Below, piece after piece: positions 44,012 through 53,195 of a stretch of 54,375 nucleotides of DNA. Origin of the DNA: Lachnospiraceae bacterium (GTDB lineage Bacteria > Bacillota > Clostridia > Lachnospirales > Lachnospiraceae); the NCBI GenBank assembly GCA_017521605.1, contig JAFXCD010000047.1, positions 1-54,375 of the forward strand, in the 5' to 3' direction. How positions within the stretch are numbered: the first letter of the stretch is position 1; each line of letters begins with the position of its first letter. A program made the position numbers and the translations under genes. Below the pieces are notes generated by a model. That model had not been told where the DNA came from and made no database searches. It saw only the letters and a list, made by a program, of their open reading frames with translations.

Positions 44012-45202
44012 ATGAGTGAGACAATGAAGAATTATATAGAGGAAGCGGAAAATGCTCTTTTACATACTTACAACCGGTACCAGATTGTACTGGAGAAGGG
44101 TGATGGAGTATATTTGTATGATACTGATGGTAAGAAGTATCTGGATTTTATGGCAGGTATTGCAGTATTTGCTTTTGGTTACAATAATAAGGCTTATAAT
44201 GATGTATTAAAGGAGCAGATAGATAAATTGATTCATACCTCCAACTATTTCTACAATGTGCCTGCTATAGAAGCAGCAAAGAAGCTGACAAAGGCTTCCG
44301 GTATGGACCGTGTATTTTTTACTAATTCCGGTGCAGAAGCGGTAGAAGGTGCTTTAAAAGCGGCAATTAAGTATGCGTATCTTAAGGATGGTGCACACGA
44401 TCATGAGATTATTGCCATGGAACATTCTTTCCATGGACGTACCATGGGAGCTTTGTCTGTAACCGGCAACCCCAAGTATCGTGATCCCTTTGAACCCTTG
44501 GCAGGTATTGTGAAGTTTGCTAAATTTAATGATTTTGCAAGTGTAGAAGAACTGGTAAACGAAAAGACTTGTGCAATAATCATGGAAACAGTACAGGGTG
44601 AAGGTGGTATTTATCCTGCAGAAGCAGAGTTTTTGCAGAAGGTGCGTACACTTTGTGATAAAATGGATATTCTGCTGATTTTAGATGAAATTCAGAGTGG
44701 TATGGGTAGAACCGGTACTATGTTTGCGTGGCAGGATTATGGTGTGAAGCCGGATATTATGACTTCAGCCAAGGCGTTAACTTGCGGTGTTCCGGGTGGA
44801 GCTTTTTTGATGACAGAGCATGTGGCACAGAATTCATTATGCGCCGGTGACCATGGAACTACCTATGGTGGTAATCCTCTGGCAGCAGCGGCCACTTCTA
44901 AGGTATTTGATTTGTACGAAGAGTTGGATATTTTGAACAATGTAAAGGAAGTAGGACCTTATCTGGCAGAGAAGCTGGAAGAACTTGCGGCAGAATTTGA
45001 GTGTATTGAAAGTAGTCGTGGTAAAGGGCTTATGCAGGGACTGGTATTTAATAAACCTGTAGGTGATATTATTGCCCGGGCTATGGATAAAGGATTAATA
45101 CTGATTAATGCAGGAACGAATATTATCCGTTTTGTTCCGGCTCTGACTATTACAAAACAGAATGTTGATGAGATGATAGCAATTTTGAAGGAATGTATAT
45201 GA
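44012..45202 (+). CDS. argD: acetylornithine aminotransferase
   Basis: This PLP enzyme makes N-acetylornithine from the semialdehyde and glutamate. It is a class III aminotransferase of 396 residues, with ILDEIQSGMGRTG (the PLP-ring aspartate) and the Schiff-base lysine K254 in TSAKALTCGVPGGAF. AAGGAGG lies 8 nt before ATG 44012. The stop overlaps the start of the solute-binding protein gene (ATGA), so the two are coupled. Confidence 0.95.
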   Translation: MSETMKNYIEEAENALLHTYNRYQIVLEKGDGVYLYDTDGKKYLDFMAGIAVFAFGYNNKAYNDVLKEQIDKLIHTSNYFYNVPAIEAAKKLTKASGMDRVFFTNSGAEAVEGALKAAIKYAYLKDGAHDHEIIAMEHSFHGRTMGALSVTGNPKYRDPFEPLAGIVKFAKFNDFASVEELVNEKTCAIIMETVQGEGGIYPAEAEFLQKVRTLCDKMDILLILDEIQSGMGRTGTMFAWQDYGVKPDIMTSAKALTCGVPGGAFLMTEHVAQNSLCAGDHGTTYGGNPLAAAATSKVFDLYEELDILNNVKEVGPYLAEKLEELAAEFECIESSRGKGLMQGLVFNKPVGDIIARAMDKGLILINAGTNIIRFVPALTITKQNVDEMIAILKECI

Positions 45203-46551
45203 GAAAAAAACTTTTTGCAATTCTTGCATTAGTAATATTTTTGAGTGTTACTTTTTGGGGAAGTACCAGAGAGCAGGGAATTGAAGAGGACCCCATGTCT
45301 TTCTTTGAGAAAAAGAAGGAGACAATCTATTTTTGGTATGATGACGAAAGCATGTCCGATTATATTAAAGGTGCAGCAGTTATGTTTGGGGAAAAGTATA
45401 ATGTGCGTATATTGCCTCAATTAGTTTCAGAGAGTAAATACTTGGAAGCTATTAACTATGCTACCTTGTATGAGGAGCATATGCCGGATGCCTACCTGAT
45501 TAGTAACGATTCCTTGGAAAAAGCATATCTGGCAGGATTGGCAGCCCCGGTAACCGATTTAGCCAATCGTATGAATACCATTCATTTTCCCCAAGTGGCT
45601 TTAGATGCAGTAACATACAATGGAAAGCGGGTAGCATATCCTTTGTATTTTGAAACCAGCGTACTATTGTATAATGAAACATTCTTAAAAGAATGGTCCA
45701 GGCAACAGGCTGTACGTGAGGCAGAAGAAACAGAGAGTGTTGTAGATGAGTCGGTTTTACAGGCAAGGGCGGATGAAATTTTGAAAGTAGCTGTACCACA
45801 GACGATTGATGACATTTTAAACGTTGCTGATACCTTCGACCCGCCGGAAACAGTAGAAGGTATTTTTAAATGGGATGTGTCGGACATTTTTTATAATTAC
45901 TATTTTATAGGCAATTATATGAATGTTGGAGGGAATACAGGAGATGACCCAACACAACTGAATATTAATAATCCGGAAGCTATTTCCTGTTTGGAGATTT
46001 ATAAGGCTTTAAATGAGTTCTTTTATATTGAATCAGACAAGGTGACTTATGAATCTGTACTTCAGGATTTTATAGAGGGTAAGATTATGTTTACCATTGT
46101 GACTACAGATGCTTTGGCAATACTGGAGCAGGCTCAAAAAGAGGGAGAATTAATTTTTGATTATGGTGTGGCATTATTGCCTGATCCGGGAGAAGAATTA
46201 GAGAGCAGACCTTTATCTGTAACAGGTGTTGTGGCTGTCAATGGTTATTCTGAGAATGCGAAGCTGGCAGAAGAGTTTGCAGTGTATATGACAACGGATT
46301 ACGCACCGCGTATGTATGAAAGATGTGGGCGTCTGGCAGCTTATCATCATGTGAAATATAAGAATGATTTGTTTACAGTATTTAAGCAGGAATATGAGAG
46401 AAGTGTTTCTCTGCCTAAAATGATTGAAACAGGAAATTATTGGGTGCAGCTGGAAATTCTGTTTTCCAAAGTATGGAATGGAGGAGATGTGGCTGAGCTG
46501 GTAGCAGAGATGGCACAAAAAATGAATGAACAGATTCATGTAAAGGAATAA
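45199..46551 (+). CDS. extracytoplasmic solute-binding protein (family 1-like)
   Basis: This 450-residue protein has an N-terminal hydrophobic segment (about 5-20) but no lipobox cysteine, so it is either secreted or anchored by an uncleaved helix. The body resembles carbohydrate-type ABC binding proteins (AYPLYFETSVLLYNETFLKEW, and VTGVVAVNGYSENAKLAEEFAVYM). I start at ATG 45199, 6 nt after GAAGGA, in a 4-nt overlap with argD. No permease or ATPase is nearby. Its placement in an arginine operon suggests regulation with it, but its ligand is unknown. Confidence 0.8.
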   Translation: MRKKLFAILALVIFLSVTFWGSTREQGIEEDPMSFFEKKKETIYFWYDDESMSDYIKGAAVMFGEKYNVRILPQLVSESKYLEAINYATLYEEHMPDAYLISNDSLEKAYLAGLAAPVTDLANRMNTIHFPQVALDAVTYNGKRVAYPLYFETSVLLYNETFLKEWSRQQAVREAEETESVVDESVLQARADEILKVAVPQTIDDILNVADTFDPPETVEGIFKWDVSDIFYNYYFIGNYMNVGGNTGDDPTQLNINNPEAISCLEIYKALNEFFYIESDKVTYESVLQDFIEGKIMFTIVTTDALAILEQAQKEGELIFDYGVALLPDPGEELESRPLSVTGVVAVNGYSENAKLAEEFAVYMTTDYAPRMYERCGRLAAYHHVKYKNDLFTVFKQEYERSVSLPKMIETGNYWVQLEILFSKVWNGGDVAELVAEMAQKMNEQIHVKE

Positions 46552-46624
46552 AGATTTTGCACATAATTAGCCAATCATTAGGATATTCTATTACCAATGA
46601 CTGAATTTGGGAAAGGAGTATTCT

Positions 46625-47056
46625 ATGATTGGCTTACTTATTGCACTGATTTCCGGAGCTCTGATGAGTATACAGGGAGTTTTTAACACCGGTGTGACAA
46701 AAACAGCCGGTGTTTGGGCAACCAATGTGTTTGTTCAGTTTACAGCCTTATGTGTATGTCTTCTGGCATGGACAATTACAGACAGAACACACTTGTTTAC
46801 ACCTTTGCGAGTGGAACCTAAATATATGTTGCTGGGAGGTGCCATTGGTGCATTCATTACTTATACGGTAATCAAAAGTATGGAGGCATTGGGACCTGCA
46901 AAAGCAGTTCTATTAATAGTGGTGGCCCAGCTTATGGTTGCTTATGGGATTGAGTTGTTTGGTCTGTTTGGAGCGGAAAAGCAGCCTTGGGAATGGCGGA
47001 AAGCTATAGGTATGGGTATTGCAATTTTAGGAATTGTTATATTTAAGTGGAAATAA
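46625..47056 (+). CDS. YdcZ/DUF606-type small DMT transporter
   Basis: This 143-residue protein has five membrane helices (for example MIGLLIALISGALMSIQGVF, and AKAVLLIVVAQLMVAYGIELFG). It matches the short one-repeat DMT proteins (YdcZ/DUF606) that work as dimers. Its substrate is unknown. I start at ATG 46625 after AAAGGAG. Confidence 0.8.
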   Translation: MIGLLIALISGALMSIQGVFNTGVTKTAGVWATNVFVQFTALCVCLLAWTITDRTHLFTPLRVEPKYMLLGGAIGAFITYTVIKSMEALGPAKAVLLIVVAQLMVAYGIELFGLFGAEKQPWEWRKAIGMGIAILGIVIFKWK

Positions 47057-47069
47057 ATAAAAAACCTAC

Positions 47070-47098
47070 TTGCAGTTTATTTCTAACTATTTTACAAT
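47070..47098 (+). promoter_or_regulatory. sigma-A promoter of the comEA-comEC unit
   Basis: TTGCAG (47070-47075), a 17-nt spacer and TACAAT (47093-47098). It lies right after the preceding gene and leaves a leader of about 45 nt before comEA. Confidence 0.65.
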
Positions 47099-47151
47099 GG
47101 TTCTATCAGCATAGAGAGGCGAAACCTTACCCGTTAGGGAAAGGAACTATG

Positions 47152-47718
47152 ATGAAAAGAAAAATGACACGGCTCCTGATTTTATTAGGGAGCCTAATAG
47201 TGTTTGCCGGATGTACTGAAGAAGATGAATGGTATTTTCCGGCTTTTGAAACAGAAACCACAGAGGGCATGGAAGTGCCATCGGAAGCAGGGGATAAGAC
47301 AGGAAAAATTCTAATCTATGTTTGCGGTGCAGTAGAAGAACCGGGCGTGGTTGAAGTGGGAAAAGATGCGAGAGTGGTAGAGGCCATTGCTTTGGCAGGG
47401 GGATTTACAGAAGAAGCAGACGAAACCTATATTAATCTGGCTGCAAAACTGCAGGATGGAGAGAAGATATATGTTCCCACGATAACAGAGGTTTCCCGGT
47501 GGGAGGCAGAAGAAAGTATGGAAAAACTGATAGATATTAATATAGCAAGTATAGAGGTACTTTGCAAACTGCCGGGTATTGGGGAAAGCAAAGCAATGGA
47601 TATCATAACATATCGTGAGAAAGAGGGCTCCTTCCAAAAGAAGGAGGATTTGATGAAGGTTCCCGGCATTAAGGAAAATCTTTATGAGAAGATAGAAGAC
47701 AAAATCATTGTAAAATAA
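47152..47718 (+). CDS. comEA: ComEA-type DNA-binding lipoprotein
   Basis: This 188-residue protein has a type II signal peptide and lipobox (LIVFAGC). An SLBB domain follows at about 45-115 (ILIYVCGAVEEPGVVEV), then a helix-hairpin-helix domain at the C-terminus (DINIASIEVLCKLPGIGESKAMDIITYR). ComEA binds double-stranded DNA outside the membrane and passes it to ComEC. Most ComEA proteins use an uncleaved membrane helix, whereas here a lipid anchor is predicted. I start at ATG 47152, 6 nt after AAGGA. The regulator gene follows after 16 nt. Confidence 0.9.
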   Translation: MKRKMTRLLILLGSLIVFAGCTEEDEWYFPAFETETTEGMEVPSEAGDKTGKILIYVCGAVEEPGVVEVGKDARVVEAIALAGGFTEEADETYINLAAKLQDGEKIYVPTITEVSRWEAEESMEKLIDINIASIEVLCKLPGIGESKAMDIITYREKEGSFQKKEDLMKVPGIKENLYEKIEDKIIVK

Positions 47719-47734
47719 TAGAAAGGCGGTTAAG

Positions 47735-48430
47735 ATGGCAACAAGAAGAGCTTTAGTAGTGGATGACGAAAAGTTAATTGTAAAAGGTATTCGTTTTAGT
47801 TTGGAACAGGATGATATGCAGGTAGATTGTGCGTATGATGGAGAAGAGGCACTGGAATATGCCAGAAACAATGAATATGATATTATTCTCTTGGATGTTA
47901 TGCTGCCTAAATTTACTGGTTTTGAAGTGTGTCAGCAGATTAGAGAATTCTCCAATGTGCCGATTATTATGCTGACTGCCAAAGATGATGACATGGATAA
48001 AATTCTGGGATTGGAATATGGTGCGGATGATTATATAACTAAGCCTTTCAACATTTTGGAGGTAAAAGCACGTATTAAGGCGATTATGCGACGTGTGGAT
48101 ACTAAAAAGGTTAATACTACAGGACAGAGAGAGATTGTAAGTGGTATGATGCGTCTGGATAGTGAAGGCAGACGTTGTTATATAGCAGATAAAGAAATTA
48201 GTCTTACAGCCAAAGAATTTGAAGTGTTGGAGCTTTTACTATTAAATCCTAACAAGGTTTATAGCAGGGATGAGTTACTAAAGCTTATTTGGGGAACGGA
48301 TTATCCCGGAGATGTACGTACGGTTGATGTACATATCCGCAGACTCAGAGAAAAAATCGAAGAGAATCCCAGTGAACCTAAATATGTTCATACAAAATGG
48401 GGAGTAGGTTATTATTTTCTCAACGAATAA
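47735..48430 (+). CDS. OmpR/PhoB-type response regulator
   Basis: This 231-residue regulator has a receiver with VVDDEKL, D54 (LLDVMLPKFTGFE) and KPFNILE, and a winged-helix output domain with VRTVDVHIRRLREKIEENP. The sequence is close to the WalR/PhoP group. It is co-transcribed with its kinase (9-nt gap) and with comEA. It could regulate envelope or competence genes, which is inferred from position only. Confidence 0.93.
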   Translation: MATRRALVVDDEKLIVKGIRFSLEQDDMQVDCAYDGEEALEYARNNEYDIILLDVMLPKFTGFEVCQQIREFSNVPIIMLTAKDDDMDKILGLEYGADDYITKPFNILEVKARIKAIMRRVDTKKVNTTGQREIVSGMMRLDSEGRRCYIADKEISLTAKEFEVLELLLLNPNKVYSRDELLKLIWGTDYPGDVRTVDVHIRRLREKIEENPSEPKYVHTKWGVGYYFLNE

Positions 48431-48439
48431 GGGAGAATT

Positions 48440-49939
48440 ATGTTAAAGAAGATATTTGGATTTCTGTATCAATATATTAGTTTTCGAAGCTTGAGAGCCA
48501 GAATCTTTTTTATGATTTTGCTGGTGGGAATTATTCCAAGTGTGCTTATGCGACAGGGGATTGTACAGAATTACGAAGAACGTGCAGTAGAACAAAGAAC
48601 ACAGACAGTACAGGCTCAGCTGAAAATAGTGGCAGACCATTTGATAAATGAAGACTATCTGAATACGCCATCCTCAAAAGTGATTAGTGCAGAACTGGAT
48701 ATGTTGTCAAATCTTTATGATGGTAGAGTACTTATCATTAATGGTAATTTCAAGATTATCAAAGATACATATGGTATTAGTGAAGGAAAGACCATTATTT
48801 CTGAGGAAGTAGTGAAATGCTTTCTGGGGGAGAGTGTTGCAAAATATGACCCGGAAAATGGCTATATAGAAATGACCACTCCCATTGTGGATGACATTAT
48901 GGGCGAATCCGGAAATACAGCTGAGGGTGGAGGAAACGGAAAGTCTTCCGGTACCGGTAATGTAAAGGGTGTTATGCTTACCAGTATGTCCAATCAGTAC
49001 ATTGTAGGTACCATGGAGGTACTAAATAGAAAGGCAATGCTTCTAGAGGCTATAATGATTATTATCATTGTAGGGATTGCATTTATTCTGTCTGCTATAT
49101 TGACAAGACCCTTTGAAAGAGTAACAAAAGCAATTAATGAAGTAAAGGCCGGTTATAGTAATGAACCTATTTCTGTACCGGATTTGGCAGAAACAGAACA
49201 TATAGTAGAGGCTTTCAATCAGTTGCTACAGCGAATGAAGGTGTTGGACGATTCACGACAGGAATTTGTATCAAATGTGTCGCATGAATTAAAGACACCA
49301 TTGACTTCTATGAAAGTTTTGGCGGATTCCTTATTGATGCAGGAGAATGCACCGGCTGAGCTTTACCGGGAATTTATGGAAGATATTGTATCGGAAATTG
49401 ATAGAGAGAATCGTATTATTACGGATTTACTTGCCTTGGTAAAGATGGACAAGACTACTTCGGAACTTAATATAACAGCAGTGGATATTAATGAACTGGC
49501 AGAGCTTATTTTGAAGCGTTTGCGACCTATTGCCCGCAAGCAGGATGTGGATGTGGTATTTGAAAGTATGCGCCCTGTAGTAGCAGAGGTTGATGAGGTA
49601 AAGATGACTCTTATTATGTCTAACCTGGTGGAGAATGCTATTAAGTATAATAAAGAGCATGGCTGGGTAAAAGTAATTGTGGATGCGGATCATCAGTATT
49701 TTACCTTCGAGGTTACAGATTCCGGTATCGGTATACCGGAGGAATCATTAACGCAGATTTATGAAAGATTTTATCGTGTGGACAAGTCTCATTCACGTGA
49801 AATCGGTGGTACCGGTTTGGGTTTAGCGATTTCCAAAAATGCAGTGCTTGCTCACAGAGGTTTTATAACAGTAACCAGTACAGAGGGAGAGGGAACAACT
49901 TTTCTTGTAAAAATTCCTCTGACTTATATTGCACAGTAG
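48440..49939 (+). CDS. HAMP sensor histidine kinase
   Basis: This 499-residue kinase has two membrane helices (about 20-38 and 201-221) that flank an extracytoplasmic domain with a Gly/Ser-rich linker (about 155-175). A HAMP domain follows, then HisKA with H282 in VSNVSHELKTPLTSM, and HATPase with N-box MSNLVENAIKYN, DSGIGIPEESL and GGTGLGLAIS. It pairs with the regulator just upstream and resembles WalK/PhoR sensors without the PAS domain. The GerMN gene starts 13 nt after its stop. Confidence 0.93.
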   Translation: MLKKIFGFLYQYISFRSLRARIFFMILLVGIIPSVLMRQGIVQNYEERAVEQRTQTVQAQLKIVADHLINEDYLNTPSSKVISAELDMLSNLYDGRVLIINGNFKIIKDTYGISEGKTIISEEVVKCFLGESVAKYDPENGYIEMTTPIVDDIMGESGNTAEGGGNGKSSGTGNVKGVMLTSMSNQYIVGTMEVLNRKAMLLEAIMIIIIVGIAFILSAILTRPFERVTKAINEVKAGYSNEPISVPDLAETEHIVEAFNQLLQRMKVLDDSRQEFVSNVSHELKTPLTSMKVLADSLLMQENAPAELYREFMEDIVSEIDRENRIITDLLALVKMDKTTSELNITAVDINELAELILKRLRPIARKQDVDVVFESMRPVVAEVDEVKMTLIMSNLVENAIKYNKEHGWVKVIVDADHQYFTFEVTDSGIGIPEESLTQIYERFYRVDKSHSREIGGTGLGLAISKNAVLAHRGFITVTSTEGEGTTFLVKIPLTYIAQ

Positions 49940-49952
49940 GAAGGAAAAAGAA

Positions 49953-50867
49953 ATGAAAAGAGGATTACTTCTTTTGTGTATAATCATATGTATTATGACA
50001 TGTTGCAGTTGCGGTAAAAAAGGGAACCAAACCGAAAATATGTTTCCGGTATATTATGTCAGTAAGTCGGAAACCAAAATAGAAATGCATCCTTATGCTT
50101 TGCAGGAAGAAGAGGGAAAAGCACAGATAGAGGAATTGTTACGTGCCATGGCTACTCCGGCAGCAAAAAACGAATATAAAGCACCTTTGGCTATGGGGTT
50201 TCAGATACTGGATTATAGTTTGCAAAACGGAAAACTTTTGATTAATATGGATGAAAAGTATAAAGAATTAAGTACTATTCAGGAGGTTTTGGTAAGAGCG
50301 GCTATAGTACGTACCTTGACAGGGCATCCGGATGTGAATTTTGTGGCTATCCGGGTAAATAACGAACAGCTTTTTGATAATCTGGGAAATTTGGTGGGAT
50401 GGATGAATGCAGACCAGTTTATTGAGAATGATGGTAAGGAGATTAATACCTATGAAGAGGTAAAGTTAAAACTGTACTTTGCTAATGCAACTGGTGATAT
50501 GCTAATGCCGACCATTCGAATTAAGGAATACAATACTAATATTTCACTGGAGAAGCTGATTGTGGAGGAGCTCATAAAAGGACCGAATGGTGAAAATATA
50601 TACCCCACCATTAATCCGGCTACTAAGGTGGCAAGTGTAACTGTTAAGGATGGTGTCTGTTATGTAAATCTGGATGAAAACTTTTTAAGTCAGACCTATA
50701 CAGTTACTCCGGAGGTAACGATTTTCTCTATTACCAATTCTCTGGTAGAGTTGCCTAATGTTAATAAAGTACAAATATCCATCAATGGTGATACATCCGG
50801 CGTATATCGCGAGAAATATAGTTTTGCTACTTATTTTGAGCGAAACCTGGATTTGATACAAAAATAG
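49953..50867 (+). CDS. GerMN-domain lipoprotein
   Basis: This 304-residue protein has a lipoprotein signal (IICIMTCCSCGKKGN) and two tandem GerMN domains (about 28-150 and 165-290). Each repeats the pattern of a pre-strand, a hydrophobic VNLDENF-like motif and ALVRTLTGHP/SLVELPNVNKV. GerM in Bacillus acts in spore formation and germination, and related proteins occur next to sensor kinases, as here. I start at ATG 49953, after AAGGAAAAAG, not at 49929, which overlaps the kinase gene. Confidence 0.87.
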   Translation: MKRGLLLLCIIICIMTCCSCGKKGNQTENMFPVYYVSKSETKIEMHPYALQEEEGKAQIEELLRAMATPAAKNEYKAPLAMGFQILDYSLQNGKLLINMDEKYKELSTIQEVLVRAAIVRTLTGHPDVNFVAIRVNNEQLFDNLGNLVGWMNADQFIENDGKEINTYEEVKLKLYFANATGDMLMPTIRIKEYNTNISLEKLIVEELIKGPNGENIYPTINPATKVASVTVKDGVCYVNLDENFLSQTYTVTPEVTIFSITNSLVELPNVNKVQISINGDTSGVYREKYSFATYFERNLDLIQK

Positions 50868-50878
50868 AAAGGAAAAAC

Positions 50879-53116
50879 ATGCGCAGACCTTTATTGTTTT
50901 TTTGCATCTGCCTGTTTGTTTTGTTATCTTTGTGGACAAGGATAACCCATCCCCTTCCCCGCTCCGACCGATATGCGGAGTGGGAGGGAGATTATGTGAG
51001 CCTGAAAGGGCAGGTGTATCAGAAAGAATACCGTATTCGTAACGGTGAAGAAAAATTATTATTATATCTGGATTCTATTTCCATTCTTGAAGGGCTTGAG
51101 GCCTCGGTTGTTCAGAACCAAAATATTCCCAATAATCTCATATATGAAATTTCATTAAGTGAATTGAAACAGGCCGATTTAATGCCGCCTTTGGGGTGCC
51201 ATATTTTGTTGAAAGGCAGGTTACAGTCTTTTTTGCATGCCACAAATGAAGGGGAATTTGATACAGCTGATTATTATGCCATAGAAGGGATTGAAGGTAA
51301 GATAGAGGAAGGAAAGATTATAAGTGTGAACAAGCAGTATTGGCCTATTCGGGAAGGGCTTTACAGGTTACGACAACATTTTTTACGAAATCTGTATCAG
51401 GCATTTCCTGAAAAGGAAGCTTCTATTCTGGCAAAAATGCTTTTAGGTGATGGGAGCGGCCTGGATAAAGAGATTAGAGATTTGTATCAGAGTAATGGTA
51501 TTGTACACATTTTGAGTATTTCCGGTTTACATATTACTTTGTTAGGTATGGGGTTTTATCAGTGGTTAAGGCGTTTTACCATACCTATATTTGGGGCGGC
51601 AGTTGCCGGTGGTGTGATGATACTTCTTTATGGTATGATGACCGGTTTTGGTGTATCTGCCTATAGAGCCATAGGGATGTATTTGATTCGAATGTTAGGA
51701 GAAATCTGGGGACGAACCTATGATATGCTGACTGCCATGGGGGTATTGGCAGTTATCATGCTGTTACAGAATCCCTTATTGTCCTATCATAGTGGTTTTC
51801 TTCTTTCTTTTTCTTCAGTATGCGGAGTGGGATTGCTGGTACCAATATTGAATCCAAAATCTAATCTTTTCCTTACTAAGCCTTGGGATAATAAGACGAA
51901 AAAGATTCTAAAGCTTATGTTGCAACGTGCTACTGCCGGTTTGGTGGCCAGTTGTTCAGTAACCTTATTTACTTTGCCAATTCAGTTGTTTTTCTATTAC
52001 AAAATTCCTGTGTATTCTGTGTTTATTAATCTATTTGTGCTCCCCTTTATGAGTATGGTTATGGGAGTGGGGCTTGTAGTAATGCTCCTGCCTTTTTTGG
52101 CTTTCTTAAGTCCGGTAGAGGTTGGGATATTTAGTTGGTTTGAGTGGTTGTGTCATGTGTTCGATAAATTTCCAGGGCATACTTTGTTAGTAGGAAGACC
52201 TGACATGTGGAAGATTCTAATATATTATGGACTGATATTGGTAGTAGTATGGTGGCGAAAAGAGCATAAAGTTATGGTACATGTGGGATGCTTTGTGATA
52301 GCACTATTTTTATTGTTGTGGCATTTTCCACAGGATACGCAAATATACTGTCTGGATGTGGGACAGGGGGACTGTATAGTTGTAAAAACTGAGGGTGATA
52401 AGTGCTTTCTATTTGACGGAGGTAGTAGCAGTCGACAAAATGTGGGCGAAAAGGTGATAGCACCTTTTCTGCAATATCATGGAATTGGAAAGCTGGAGGG
52501 TGTATTTATTTCCCATGGAGATGCGGACCATGTAAATGGCATTCTGCAAATGATAGAAAAGGACTTGATAGTGGTAAAACAGGTTTTTTTGCCGGATGTA
52601 CAGAATGAGGGATTGGAGAAGTTAGAGAAGGACCTGAAAGATTTGGGTGTTTTACAAGTGGAAAGAGTGCAAAGGGGAGATGTGTGGAGGAAAGATACTT
52701 TTACTTTGGAATGCCTGCATCCGGCTAAGGATTATGAGGGGGAGAGTAATGAATCCAGTGCCTGCTACCGGTTTCAGACAGGTGAATTTACCATGCTTTT
52801 TACAGGAGATGTGGAGGGAGAAGGTGAAAGATGTCTGGTACAGGAGTTGCAAAGAAGAGATTTATCCAAGGTGGACGTATTAAAGGTGGCACATCATGGT
52901 TCCGGTAACGGAACATCTGAGGTACTGTTACAACAAATTCATCCAAAGATAGCAGTGATTTCCTGTGGAAGAAACAATCCTTACGGACATCCTCATACGG
53001 AGACTTTGGAACGTTTGAAATCGGCAGGATGTGTTGTGTGGGCAACACCAAAGTGTGGAAGAATTGCAATAAATGCAGAGAAAGGTACAATAGAAGGGTA
53101 TTTGCAGAATAAGTAA
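50879..53116 (+). CDS. comEC: DNA uptake channel protein ComEC
   Basis: This 745-residue protein has the three ComEC parts: an N-terminal OB-like domain (about 40-165), the multi-helix competence domain (about 225-480, with ILSISGLHITLLGMG and TGFGVSAYRAIGM), and a C-terminal metallo-beta-lactamase domain. That domain has the motifs VGQGDCIVVKTEG, SHGDADHVNGIL and VLKVAHHGSGNGTS. It forms the channel for single-stranded DNA, and the lactamase-like part is thought to degrade one strand. It starts 11 nt after the GerMN gene. Confidence 0.94.
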   Translation: MRRPLLFFCICLFVLLSLWTRITHPLPRSDRYAEWEGDYVSLKGQVYQKEYRIRNGEEKLLLYLDSISILEGLEASVVQNQNIPNNLIYEISLSELKQADLMPPLGCHILLKGRLQSFLHATNEGEFDTADYYAIEGIEGKIEEGKIISVNKQYWPIREGLYRLRQHFLRNLYQAFPEKEASILAKMLLGDGSGLDKEIRDLYQSNGIVHILSISGLHITLLGMGFYQWLRRFTIPIFGAAVAGGVMILLYGMMTGFGVSAYRAIGMYLIRMLGEIWGRTYDMLTAMGVLAVIMLLQNPLLSYHSGFLLSFSSVCGVGLLVPILNPKSNLFLTKPWDNKTKKILKLMLQRATAGLVASCSVTLFTLPIQLFFYYKIPVYSVFINLFVLPFMSMVMGVGLVVMLLPFLAFLSPVEVGIFSWFEWLCHVFDKFPGHTLLVGRPDMWKILIYYGLILVVVWWRKEHKVMVHVGCFVIALFLLLWHFPQDTQIYCLDVGQGDCIVVKTEGDKCFLFDGGSSSRQNVGEKVIAPFLQYHGIGKLEGVFISHGDADHVNGILQMIEKDLIVVKQVFLPDVQNEGLEKLEKDLKDLGVLQVERVQRGDVWRKDTFTLECLHPAKDYEGESNESSACYRFQTGEFTMLFTGDVEGEGERCLVQELQRRDLSKVDVLKVAHHGSGNGTSEVLLQQIHPKIAVISCGRNNPYGHPHTETLERLKSAGCVVWATPKCGRIAINAEKGTIEGYLQNK

Positions 53117-53134
53117 GAGTGAAAAAGTTTGGCG

Positions 53135-53163
53135 TTGCAGATTTGCTGGGAATACGTTATATT
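53135..53163 (+). promoter_or_regulatory. sigma-A promoter of holA
   Basis: TTGCAG (53135-53140), a 17-nt spacer and TATATT (53158-53163). The expected start site is about 25 nt before the holA ATG. Confidence 0.6.
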
Positions 53164-53195
53164 AAAATATAGGAAGTAATAGAAGGATGGGGATT

